From NCBI RefSeq assembly GCF_002564025.1, contig NZ_PDJH01000001.1, positions 2,542,001 to 2,606,000 on the forward strand: a stretch of DNA of 64,000 nucleotides, read 5' to 3'. Shown here in pieces: positions 56,307-64,000 of this stretch (the first letter of the stretch is position 1; each line of letters opens with the position of its first letter). This DNA is from Flavimobilis soli. Lineage in GTDB: Bacteria > Actinomycetota > Actinomycetes > Actinomycetales > Cellulomonadaceae. The notes under the pieces are model-generated. The model ran no database searches and was not told the origin of the DNA. It was given only the letters and a program-made list of their open reading frames with translations. Made by a program: the position numbers and the translations under genes.

Positions 56307-58657
56307 CGGGCGCGCTCGGGCGGTTGGTCCGCGCTGCGCGGGGTCGCGCGCGCGGACGCCGAGGTGAGGACGGTCTCGTGTCCGTCGTCATCCCCGTGTA
56401 CAACGTCGCCCCGTATCTCGCCGAGTGCCTCGACAGCCTGCTCGCGCAGACGCAGAAGAAGCTCGAGGTCGTCCTCGTCGACGACGGCTCGACCGACGGA
56501 TCGAGCGAGATCGCACGCCGCTACGCCCGCGAGCACGCGAACATCCGCTACCACCGCCAGGCCAACCAGGGACTGAGCGCCGCGCGCAACGCCGGCGCCC
56601 GGCAGGCGCGCGGGGAGTACCTCGCGTTCTTCGACTCGGACGACTTCATGGACCCGGCGATGTACCGGACGATGGTCCGAAGGCTCGAGGAGACGGGCTC
56701 GGACTTCGCCGTCTGCGGCTACGAGCGGTTCGTCGGAGGGCGCTTCGTTCCGCCCGGCAACTGGATCGTCGACGCCCACGAGCATCGGCGGGACGCGACG
56801 GACAGCACGGCCTCCCCGGACCTGCTCGTGAGCGTCATCGCCGTCAACAAGGTCTTCCGCCGCGAGTTCTGGGACAAGCACCGCGTCGCGTTCCCCCTGG
56901 GGCGCTTCTACGAGGACCAGGTCGTCGCCATGAAGGTGTACGCGCTCGCCTCCTCGTTCGACGTCCTCCCGCAGCGCTTCGTGAAGTGGCGGGCACGCGA
57001 GGAGGGCGGGTCCATCACGCAGCACGTGCTCGACCCGACGGACCTGGCGCACCAGGTCGCGGCCTGGGACGACGCGATCGCGCTCGCGGAGAGCCTCGGC
57101 CGCGAGGACCTCGCGCGGGCTCGGCGTCAGCAGCTGCTGCGCAACGACATCCCACGGATCCTGTCTGAAGAGTCCAAGGCTCCCGACGACGCCTACCTCG
57201 ACGCTGTCGCGGCGGTCGCCGAGCGCTACCTCGACGACCTGGGCCCGGAGGGCTGGAGCGCCGTCCGCATCCAGCACCGGCTCATCCTCAAGGTGCTCCT
57301 CGACTCGCGCGCGAGCTACCGCTCGTACGTCGAGACGATGGGGTTCGGCATCTCGACCGTCCCGATCCTGCCGACCCCGGGCGGTCTTCCGCAGGCCGAC
57401 CTCGACCGGCTCGCTCGTGAGCTCCTCCCGATCGACCTCGAGGACGCGGCGATCTCGCCGAGCCAGGCACGTCCCGTCGTCCGCGTGTCGCAGATCGTGC
57501 GCCGTGGCACGGCCTTCGAGCTTCGCGGGTGGGCCTACCTCGCGAACTTCGACACCGTCGTCTACCCGACCGCGCTCACGCTCCGGCTCGTCCAGGACGG
57601 CTCCGGCGCGGTGCTCCCGCTCGCCCACGAGGCGGTCGAGGCGCCCGAGGCGAACCTTCACGCCCGCTCCGCGTCGTGCGACTTCCGCCGTTCCGGCTTC
57701 GTCGCGACCGTCGACCTGGCCGAGGTGCCGGGCGAGGGCATCTGGCGGGTCGAGGCCGACGTCGCGCAGGGAGGCCTCGAGCGCACGGCGCGGGCGCACC
57801 TCGTCAATCGCCACGACGACGCCCTCCCGTCCTCGGTCAACGCCCACGACCGCAGGTTCACCCTCGTCAGCCACCCCCACGACGGGATCGCGCTCGAGGT
57901 GACACAGCGCCGCGTCGTCCCCGTACGGATCGAGCAGGCTCCCTGCCGCGTCGCGTTCCCCACGGCTGGCACGGCGCGGCCGCTCGCATTCACCGACCTG
58001 GCGACAGGGACCACGATCGTGAGCGAACCGGTCGAGGCGCCCGGCGGGACCCGCTACGTCGAGGCGCCTGCGCCAGCCGCGTTCGCTCGCCCCGACACGG
58101 GACCGAAGGACATCGAGGTCCGCTTCGTCGCGGACGACGGCACGCCAGCAGGGCCGGTCGCGTGGCCTGTGGAGGCCCCGGTCGTCCCTGCCGCCCACGA
58201 CGTCGCGGTGCTGCGCCCGTCGAAGCGCGGCAACGTCAAGCTCGTCCTCCAGGACCGGTGCTTCGAGGTCGACGCGATCGACCTTGATGGCAGCACGCTC
58301 GTCCTGGGCGGCGTCGCCGTCCTCGCCCCGCGCGGAGCACGCTGGACGGTGCGTCTCGAGGGAGAGGGGCACGAGTCGCACGTCCACGTGTCCGTGCCTT
58401 CCCCCGGGGCGCTCGAGGTCCGCGTACCGGTGGAGAATGGCGGGGGCGCCCACGCTGCAGTCCCGCTGCCCGCCGGGCGGTACGACGTCCACGTCTTCGA
58501 CCAGGACGGGGCCGTGGTTCCCGTGCGGCTCGCGCCGTGGCGCGCCGAGCCCGTCGAGGACCGCCACGGCACGGCAGACTGGGGTCTGCGGGTGCTGCGA
58601 GTGCGGTCCAGCGTGACTTTCACGGTCGAGGCACCGAAGGCCGAGGGGGCCGGGTGA
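56303..58657 (+). CDS. two-domain GT2 glycosyltransferase with C-terminal beta-rich module
   Basis: A 784-residue protein. Residues 25-280: GT-A domain with VSVVIPVYNVAPYLAECLDSLLAQ, LVDDGSTDGSSEIA, NQGLSAARNAGA, FFDSDDFMDP and YEDQVVAMKVY. Residues 280-385 are helical. From about 390 to the end is a Val-rich beta region of perhaps three Ig/jelly-roll units with no catalytic motif. Wall-teichoic GlcNAc transferases such as TarS have a comparable plan (GT2 plus C-terminal beta domains), so an accessory or oligomerisation role is likely. GGGGGAG precedes the GTG. Confidence 0.87.
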
Positions 58658-58707
58658 GCTCGGGGGGAATGCGCGTGCAGGAGCGCGACCGGCAGGTTGC
58701 CGACGCA

Positions 58708-58724
58708 GGGCGGCACAGCCGCCC
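58708..58724 (+). terminator. hairpin between the glycosyltransferase genes and the exporter genes
   Basis: GGGCGGC (58708-58714) pairs perfectly with GCCGCCC (58718-58724), loop ACA, in the 92-bp gap before the Wzm-like gene. It may be a terminator or attenuator. Confidence 0.4.
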
Positions 58725-58749
58725 GATAGCGAGAAGTGTGTGATGACAG

Positions 58750-59673
58750 ATGACTGACGTAGTGACGACCGGCTCGGGCGAGCCCTCGGACTGGGAGGAC
58801 CTCTCCCCGTCCGAGGCCGCCGAGAAGTACGGGCTGAAGCAGATGGGCGTGCGCCCGCCGCTGGTGGACTACGTCCGCTCGCTGTGGGCGCGCAGGTCCT
58901 TCATCGCCGTCCTCGCACGGGCGCGCTCCGAGTCGGAGAACCAGGGCACCTATCTCGGTCAGCTGTGGAACGTCCTCAACCCGGTGATGAACGCGACCGT
59001 CTACGTGCTCATCTTCGGCATCCTGCTCAACACCCAGCGCGGCATGGACAACGTCGTCGGCTTCATCGTCGTCGGGACGTTCATGTACCGCTTCTTCAGC
59101 GACTCGGTGACCGTGTCCGCGAAGTCGATCCCGAAGAACATGTCGCTCGTGCGCTCCCTGCACTTCCCGCGCGCCGTCCTGCCCGTCTCCTCCGTCCTCT
59201 CAGAGCTTGCGACGCTCGCACCCGCGATGGGGGTCATGGCGGGTTTCGTCTGGGTGTCCGACCGGTTCATGGCGCACACCGACGGCACCCCCAGCTGGCG
59301 CTGGCTCCTGATCATCCCTGCGACCGCGCTGCTCTACGTGTTCAGCACGGGGGCAGGCCTGGTGCTCGCCCGCTGGGGAGCTGGGTCGCCCGACATCCTC
59401 AACACGCTGCCGTTCGTGCTGCGGCTGGGGATGTACGCGTCGGGCGTCATCTTCAGCATCGACCACTACGTCCAGTCGGAGATCCTGTCCGCGATCATGA
59501 GCTACCAACCTGTCGCCGTGTACCTGAACCTGTCGCGGCAGGCGATGCTCGTGGAGACGAGCTACCCGCTGGACGGGACGTACTGGATCCTGGGCGCAGC
59601 CTGGGCCTTGGCCGCGTTCGTCATCGGGTTCCTGCACTTCTGGCGAGGCGAGGCGAGGTATGGACGTGACTGA
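58750..59673 (+). CDS. ABC-2 polysaccharide export permease (Wzm/TagG-like)
   Basis: A 307-residue permease with a cytoplasmic N-terminus (1-65) and six membrane helices (about 72-95, 100-125, 145-170, 183-205, 220-235, 275-297). TYLGQLWNVLNPVMNATVY and SLVRSLHFPRAVLPVSSVL are the family marks near the first helices and the coupling loop. It pairs with the Wzt/TagH-like ATPase, whose start overlaps it by 14 nt, to export a completed lipid-linked polymer. ATG 58750 has only a weak ribosome-binding site. Confidence 0.93.
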   Translation: MTDVVTTGSGEPSDWEDLSPSEAAEKYGLKQMGVRPPLVDYVRSLWARRSFIAVLARARSESENQGTYLGQLWNVLNPVMNATVYVLIFGILLNTQRGMDNVVGFIVVGTFMYRFFSDSVTVSAKSIPKNMSLVRSLHFPRAVLPVSSVLSELATLAPAMGVMAGFVWVSDRFMAHTDGTPSWRWLLIIPATALLYVFSTGAGLVLARWGAGSPDILNTLPFVLRLGMYASGVIFSIDHYVQSEILSAIMSYQPVAVYLNLSRQAMLVETSYPLDGTYWILGAAWALAAFVIGFLHFWRGEARYGRD

Positions 59674-60550
59674 AGAAGAGTTCGACGTCGAGGTCGACGC
59701 AGAGGATCTTCCCGACGCGCCGCAGGCGCCAGCAGCCCTCGGGACCCCGTCCGTCATCGTCGACAACCTGCACGTGACCTATCGCGTCGTCGGTACCCGC
59801 GGGAAGCCGAAGACCGTCCGGCGCGGCAACAAGCTCCAGCGCGGGGTACGGAGAGTTCTCCGCGGCACGGGCGCCGCGACCGAGGTCAAGGCCGTGCGCG
59901 GAGTCTCTTTCGTCGCCCGTCACGGTGAGTCGATCGGGATCATCGGTACCAACGGGTCTGGCAAGTCGACGCTCCTACAGGCGCTCGCCGGCCTCATCCC
60001 GCCGAGCGAGGGATCGGTGTACATCTCGGGTACGCCGTCGCTCCTCGGCGTGAGCGCCGTCCTCATGAAGAAGCTCTCGGGCGCGCGCAACATCATGATC
60101 GGCGGTCTCGCCCTCGGGCTCACGAAGCAGCAGGTCGAGGAGCGCTTCGACGAGATCGTCGAGTTCGCTGACATCGGCGACTTCGTGCACCTGCCCATGA
60201 CGACCTACTCCGCTGGCATGGCCGCCCGCCTCCGCTTCGCGATCTCGACGGCAGCGGTCCCTGACGTCCTCATGATCGACGAGGCGCTCGCCACCGGTGA
60301 CGCCGGCTTCCGTGAGCGCAGCCGCGTCCGCGTCGAGGAGATCCGCCAGGGCGCTGGCACCGTGTTCGTCGTCAGCCACTCGCTCGCGTCCATCCAGGCG
60401 ATGTGCGAACGGGTGATCTGGATCGACAAGGGCGTGGTCCGGATGGACGGCCCCGCCGACGAGGTCGCCGCCGAGTACCGCACGTACGTCCGGGCGCTGC
60501 GCGCGGAGCGCGCTCGCATCCGCGCCGCAAGGAAGAGGAACGTTGCCTGA
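59660..60550 (+). CDS. ABC polysaccharide export ATPase (Wzt/TagH-like)
   Basis: A 296-residue ATPase. An acidic N-terminal 30 residues precede the fold; Walker A GTNGSGKST at 96-104, the family-typical degenerate signature TYSAGMAARLRFA, Walker B VLMIDEALATGD and switch His in VVSHSLAS. YSAGM instead of LSGGQ is the diagnostic form in TagH/Wzt. The short C-terminus lacks a carbohydrate-binding domain, as in TagH-like exporters that do not select a modified chain end. Confidence 0.95.
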   Translation: MDVTEEEFDVEVDAEDLPDAPQAPAALGTPSVIVDNLHVTYRVVGTRGKPKTVRRGNKLQRGVRRVLRGTGAATEVKAVRGVSFVARHGESIGIIGTNGSGKSTLLQALAGLIPPSEGSVYISGTPSLLGVSAVLMKKLSGARNIMIGGLALGLTKQQVEERFDEIVEFADIGDFVHLPMTTYSAGMAARLRFAISTAAVPDVLMIDEALATGDAGFRERSRVRVEEIRQGAGTVFVVSHSLASIQAMCERVIWIDKGVVRMDGPADEVAAEYRTYVRALRAERARIRAARKRNVA

Positions 60551-62252
60551 GCAGACCCGAGCCACAGCCGCGTGGGAGGCCTTCGTCAACGCAGGTGGCC
60601 GCGCGATCGTCCTCAACCTCCTCGCGTTCACCGCCGGCGCCCTCGCCCTGACGGGGCACGACGGGTGGGCGCTCGCCGTCGCTTCGGCATCCCTTGTCGG
60701 AGGGATGATGTTCGCTGGCGTACCGCGAGCCTTCGCAGTGTCCGGGCCGGGGTGGGGCATCCGGGCGACTCAGCCTCTCGGGGCCTACCAGCTCTCGAGG
60801 AGCCTCGTCGCGCTGAGCCTGGTGGCGCTTGCGGGGGACACCGGCTCGGTGGGCGCTGTCGTCGTCGGTGCAGCCTTCATGGGACTGGTGATCCTCGAGG
60901 GCCTGGTGCGCAAGATCCTCGGTGTCTGGGTCCCGCGCTCCTGGAACGCCTCGTGGAGCACGAGTCGTCCCGGCCCGAGCTTCTCGCCAGCGTGGGTCTC
61001 GGTCGCGAACACTCTCGGACTCGTCGCGGGAGCGTTCCTCGTGGCGCTCGCGCCCTCACCCTGGTGGGGCCTGGTCCCCGCCGCGCTCGCCTTCGTCCCG
61101 TCCGTGCTGCAGGTGCGTGATGCTCTCCAAGAGCGCACAGCCAAGCGCCGGTTCAGCGCGACCTTGACGCGAGAGCTGACGGCGTACGCGCCGCGCTTCG
61201 TCCTCTACTGGGAGGCCGAGCCCGAGACCGGGTACCAGATCGGCATGTGGCTGCCCTACCTCGAGCGCCTCGGCGAGCCGTTCGTCGTGATCCTGAGGCA
61301 CCACCGCAACCTTGCCGACGTCGCTCGGTTCACGTCGGCGCCGGTCGTCGTGTGCCCCGCGATGAACGACCTCGACGACGTCGTCGTACCGAGCCTGACG
61401 ACCGCGTTCTACGTCAACAACTCGATCAGGAACGCGCACTTCGTCCGGTACCCGCACCTGCGTCATGTCCAGCTCAACCACGGCGACAGCGACAAGGCGC
61501 CGAGCTTCAACCCCGTCATGCGCATGTACGACGTCAACTTCGTCGCCGGCCAGGCCGCCGTCGAGCGGTTCGCCGCCAACAAGATCGCGGTCCGTGACGA
61601 CTTCTTCGAGATCGTCGGTCGCCCGCAGGTCGCCGACGTCCAGGGGCCGCGTGAGCACGACGGGCCAGCCACGGTGCTCTACGCCCCGACGTGGGCCGGG
61701 TTCATGGCGGACTCGAACTACTCTTCGCTGCCGCACGGCCCCGAGATCGTCGCCGCGCTGCTCGCGGCGGGCTGCACGGTCGTCTTCCGCCCGCACCCGC
61801 ACACGCAGAAGTCCCCGCAGCTCGCTGCCGCACGTGACCGCATCTACGCGATGCTCGAGGCCGACGCCGCGGCGACGGGGCGCCAGCACGTGCTGCGTGA
61901 GCGAGCCGAGCGCGAGCTCAGCCTCGTCGAGTGCTTCAACATGTCGGACGCGCTGGTCTCGGACGTCTCGAGCGTCGTGCCCGACTTCCTGTACTCCGGG
62001 AAGCCGTTCGCTCTCGTCGCGGTCCGGGCGACGCTCGAGCAGTTCGCGGCTGACAACCCCATCTCGACCGCCGCGTACGTGATCGACGAGAAGATGACCA
62101 ACCTTGAGGAGCAGGTCCGCCTCATGCTCGGCGACGATCCCCTCGCCCCCGAGCGTGAGCGAGTGCGCGAGCACTACCTCGGCAGCTTCCCCGGGCGCGA
62201 GTACGAGCAGGTCTTCATCGACGCCGCGCGCGCCCAGCTCCAACCGAAGTAA
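60543..62252 (+). CDS. membrane-anchored CDP-glycerol glycerophosphotransferase-like protein
   Basis: A 569-residue protein. Residues 15-175 hold about five membrane segments; a TagF-like domain follows from about 200: YWEAEPETGYQIGMWLPYLERL, VQLNHGDSDKAPSFNP, FVAGQAAVERFA, VLYAPTWAGF, FRPHPH and DALVSDVSSVVPDFLYSGKP. The fold matches the 55056 protein, and both domains match the 62346 protein. TTG start (60543) with AGGAAGAGGAAC immediately before and 8-nt overlap with the exporter ATPase. Presumed transferase of a phosphate-linked alditol or sugar onto a membrane-bound chain. Confidence 0.87.
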   Translation: MPEQTRATAAWEAFVNAGGRAIVLNLLAFTAGALALTGHDGWALAVASASLVGGMMFAGVPRAFAVSGPGWGIRATQPLGAYQLSRSLVALSLVALAGDTGSVGAVVVGAAFMGLVILEGLVRKILGVWVPRSWNASWSTSRPGPSFSPAWVSVANTLGLVAGAFLVALAPSPWWGLVPAALAFVPSVLQVRDALQERTAKRRFSATLTRELTAYAPRFVLYWEAEPETGYQIGMWLPYLERLGEPFVVILRHHRNLADVARFTSAPVVVCPAMNDLDDVVVPSLTTAFYVNNSIRNAHFVRYPHLRHVQLNHGDSDKAPSFNPVMRMYDVNFVAGQAAVERFAANKIAVRDDFFEIVGRPQVADVQGPREHDGPATVLYAPTWAGFMADSNYSSLPHGPEIVAALLAAGCTVVFRPHPHTQKSPQLAAARDRIYAMLEADAAATGRQHVLRERAERELSLVECFNMSDALVSDVSSVVPDFLYSGKPFALVAVRATLEQFAADNPISTAAYVIDEKMTNLEEQVRLMLGDDPLAPERERVREHYLGSFPGREYEQVFIDAARAQLQPK

Positions 62253-62255
62253 GGG

Positions 62256-62279
62256 CCCCCGCTCGACCTCGGCCGGGGG
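62256..62279. terminator. hairpin between convergent genes
   Basis: CCCCCG (62256-62261) pairs with CGGGGG (62274-62279), 12-nt loop, right after the stop at 62252 and ahead of the convergent 62346 gene. Confidence 0.4.
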
Positions 62280-62345
62280 ACTGCCGACGCAGGCCCAGGC
62301 GCCCCACGACGACGGAGCTTGAGAAGGCGTCCTGGACCCCGTAGC

Positions 62346-64000
62346 TCAGAGCTCGGCGCGCAGAGCCGCCACGAACGTGTCCGCGTAGCCCTCGCGCGGC
62401 AGGTCGCCGAGGTAGTAGACGCGAAGCTCCTCCCGGCGGGCTCGGTGCGGGTCTTCACCGAGCATCACCTCGAGCGCGTGCCGCACCGCGCCGTCCTGCG
62501 CAGGCTTGACGAGGTAGCCGCCTTCGGCGGCCGGGAACACCTCGGCGGCACCGTCGTCGGCCGACATGTCGGTGATCGCGTACGGCTTGCCCGAGAAGAG
62601 GTACTCGCCTATCACGCTCGAGACGTCGGCGACCATGGCGTCCGACATGTTGAAGCACTCGGAGATCGGGCAGCTCTCGACGGCGTCGCCGGTGCGGTGC
62701 TCGCGCCCGGAGCGCGCGGTGTCCGCGGCGAGCAGCGCGACGACGTCGTCGACCGCGCGCGCGAGGTTGCGGTCGTTGCGGGCGTAAGGGTGCGGTCGGA
62801 AGACGACGTCGCAGTCGGCGTCGAGGAGCTGCTGCACGATCGAGACGCCGTGCCGCAGCGACGAGTAGTGCGAGTCCGCGTGGAACCCGAGCCACGTCGG
62901 CGCGTAGAGGACGACGGGACGGCGCCCCTCGCGGTCGGCGCGCGCCTCGGCGACGTCCTCGACCTGGGGACGGCCGACGATGCGGAAGAAGTCGTCCTGG
63001 ACGGTGATGCCCGCGTTGGCGAAGCGATCGACCGCGGCCTGCCCGGCGACGAAGTTGCGGTCGTAGAGCCGGAACGCCGGGTTGTGGCTCGGGATCTTGT
63101 CGCTGTCGCCGTGGTTGAGCTGGACGTGACGCAGGTGCGCATAGCGCACGAGGTGCTGGTTCGACGTCGCGGTGTTCACGTAGACCGCGGTCGTGAGCGC
63201 CGGGACGAGCAGCTTGTCGAGGTGGGCGAGGGCAGGGAGGACGATCACGGGAGCGGTCGCGCCGGCGACGTCGCGGAAGTTCTGCGCGTTGCGCAGGACG
63301 ATCACGTACGGGACGCCGACCCTGTCGAGGTACGGCAGCCACGTATGCACCTGGTAACCGGTGCCCACAGGACCTTCCCAGTGCAGGACGAACCGGGGGC
63401 CCAGCGCTGCGAGCATCGCCGGGATGCGGGCCTCGAAGACGCCGCGACGGCGGATGCGCAGCGCCGCGTCGACGCCGACCAGGCTCACCGTGGCGAGTGC
63501 GGCCCCCGCGGCGACGTACGAGAGGAGGCCGACCTCCCCGTCGAGCAGGTCGACGTGCGTCGCGGCGAGGGCGAGGGTCGTCACCGTGAACGCCCACGAC
63601 GGGTCGGCCGCCGGCCAGTTGCGGATCCGCCCCTGACCGTCGTCGAGGTTGAGCGCGTACGGGACGGCGCGGTCGACGGCGACGCGGACCGGAGGTTCTA
63701 GCAATAGAGCAACGAGGAGCGCGGCCAGCGTGAGGGCGGTGGCGACGTCCCAGCCGTGGTGAGACGCGACGACCGCCGCGACCGCGACCGCGATCAGCCG
63801 GGTGGCGATGAACGTGCCGGTCGCCGAGCCCTCGTTGCCGACGTCGCGGTCGCCGCCCCGGAGCATCGCGACGACGAGCCGACGCAGGAGCACGAGCGGG
63901 AGGAGGAGACCGACGGCCGCCGCCGCCGGCACCCAGCTCGCGTCGGGCCAGCGCGCCGCCGCGAGCAGGACGGCTCCGAGCACGAGCGAGGTGCCGACGG
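62346..64000 (-). CDS. membrane-anchored glycerophosphotransferase-like protein, 5' end at or beyond window edge
   Basis: At least 551 residues, reading open to the window edge; an internal GTG at 63983 would give 545. Hydrophobic segments fill the first 180 residues, then HWEGPVGTGYQVHTWLPYLDRV, VQLNHGDSDKIPSHNP, FVAGQAAVDRFA, VLYAPTWLGF, FRPHP and DAMVADVSSVIGEYLFSGKPY, parallel to the 60543 protein along its full length. It converges on that gene, so the two paralogues are in inverted, tail-to-tail order. All motifs appear intact. Confidence 0.85.
   Translation of the reverse strand, partial: VGTSLVLGAVLLAAARWPDASWVPAAAAVGLLLPLVLLRRLVVAMLRGGDRDVGNEGSATGTFIATRLIAVAVAAVVASHHGWDVATALTLAALLVALLLEPPVRVAVDRAVPYALNLDDGQGRIRNWPAADPSWAFTVTTLALAATHVDLLDGEVGLLSYVAAGAALATVSLVGVDAALRIRRRGVFEARIPAMLAALGPRFVLHWEGPVGTGYQVHTWLPYLDRVGVPYVIVLRNAQNFRDVAGATAPVIVLPALAHLDKLLVPALTTAVYVNTATSNQHLVRYAHLRHVQLNHGDSDKIPSHNPAFRLYDRNFVAGQAAVDRFANAGITVQDDFFRIVGRPQVEDVAEARADREGRRPVVLYAPTWLGFHADSHYSSLRHGVSIVQQLLDADCDVVFRPHPYARNDRNLARAVDDVVALLAADTARSGREHRTGDAVESCPISECFNMSDAMVADVSSVIGEYLFSGKPYAITDMSADDGAAEVFPAAEGGYLVKPAQDGAVRHALEVMLGEDPHRARREELRVYYLGDLPREGYADTFVAALRAEL

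Noticed and set aside
62341..62420. tRNA-like GTAGCTCAGA string
   Set aside because: No acceptor stem, anticodon arm or T arm could be paired around it; it is the end of the 62346 gene.

Overview
The window is about 64 kb of very GC-rich DNA (mostly G/C at third codon positions) packed with short-spaced or 4-nt-overlapping genes. Gene content (WhiB2, LCP-family protein, DUF3499, DUF5719, TIGR03089, CHAP-type wall hydrolases, many GTG starts) points to an actinomycete. The flavour is Micrococcales, possibly a Cellulomonas relative; the genus is inference. No rRNA, tRNA, IS element, prophage or CRISPR was seen. No stretch over 300 bases lacks a gene.

Layout. (1) 1-2825: 5' part of an FtsK/EssC-like ATPase on the minus strand, cut by the window edge. 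(2) 2932-10807: FtsX/LolD-type ABC exporter, a NarL-type two-component pair on the minus strand, and an OmpR-type pair diverging from it. (3) 10939-13304: GtrA-like membrane protein, then purK and purE. (4) 13358-16016: LCP ligase-like protein, DUF2304 protein and a polyprenyl-phosphate-type glycosyltransferase, minus strand. (5) 16171-26708: plus-strand glycan operon with WbpD-, WbpE- and WbpB-like nucleotide-sugar enzymes, five glycosyltransferases and a PglK-like flippase. (6) 26780-30628: lipoprotein, ornithine aminotransferase and a hipBA module, sitting in the middle of the glycan genes. (7) 30658-37604: WecB/WbpI-like epimerase, two glycosyltransferases, WecC/WbpA-like dehydrogenase and a large DUF6541-like membrane protein. 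(8) 37702-48195: conserved actinobacterial block with TIGR03089, whiB2, a large membrane glycosyltransferase, DUF5719, zincin-like protein, DUF3499, zinc ribbon, phosphomannomutase-like protein, Trm112-like protein and a cation transporter. (9) 48311-51971: two tandem CHAP-domain secreted proteins and an acyltransferase. (10) 52089-64000: galactofuranose-type operon with GT2 enzymes, UDP-galactopyranose mutase, a Wzm/Wzt (TagGH) exporter and three glycerophosphotransferase-like proteins.

How the genes fit together. Most of the window builds and exports cell-surface polysaccharide. Parts 5 and 7 together hold one homologue for each of the five steps of UDP-2,3-diacetamido-2,3-dideoxy-mannuronate synthesis (WbpA, B, E, D, I types), plus glycosyltransferases and a flippase. 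Part 10 looks like a separate, ABC-exported polymer with galactofuranose and perhaps glycerol- or polyol-phosphate. Part 4 could attach finished polymers to the wall.

Expression signals are unusually legible. Thirteen first genes of transcription units have a TANNNT box 6-8 nt before the start codon, as expected for leaderless transcripts, and this was used to choose start codons. The most striking regulatory structure is a set of three 20-bp dyads, 27 bp apart, laid over the hipBA promoter.
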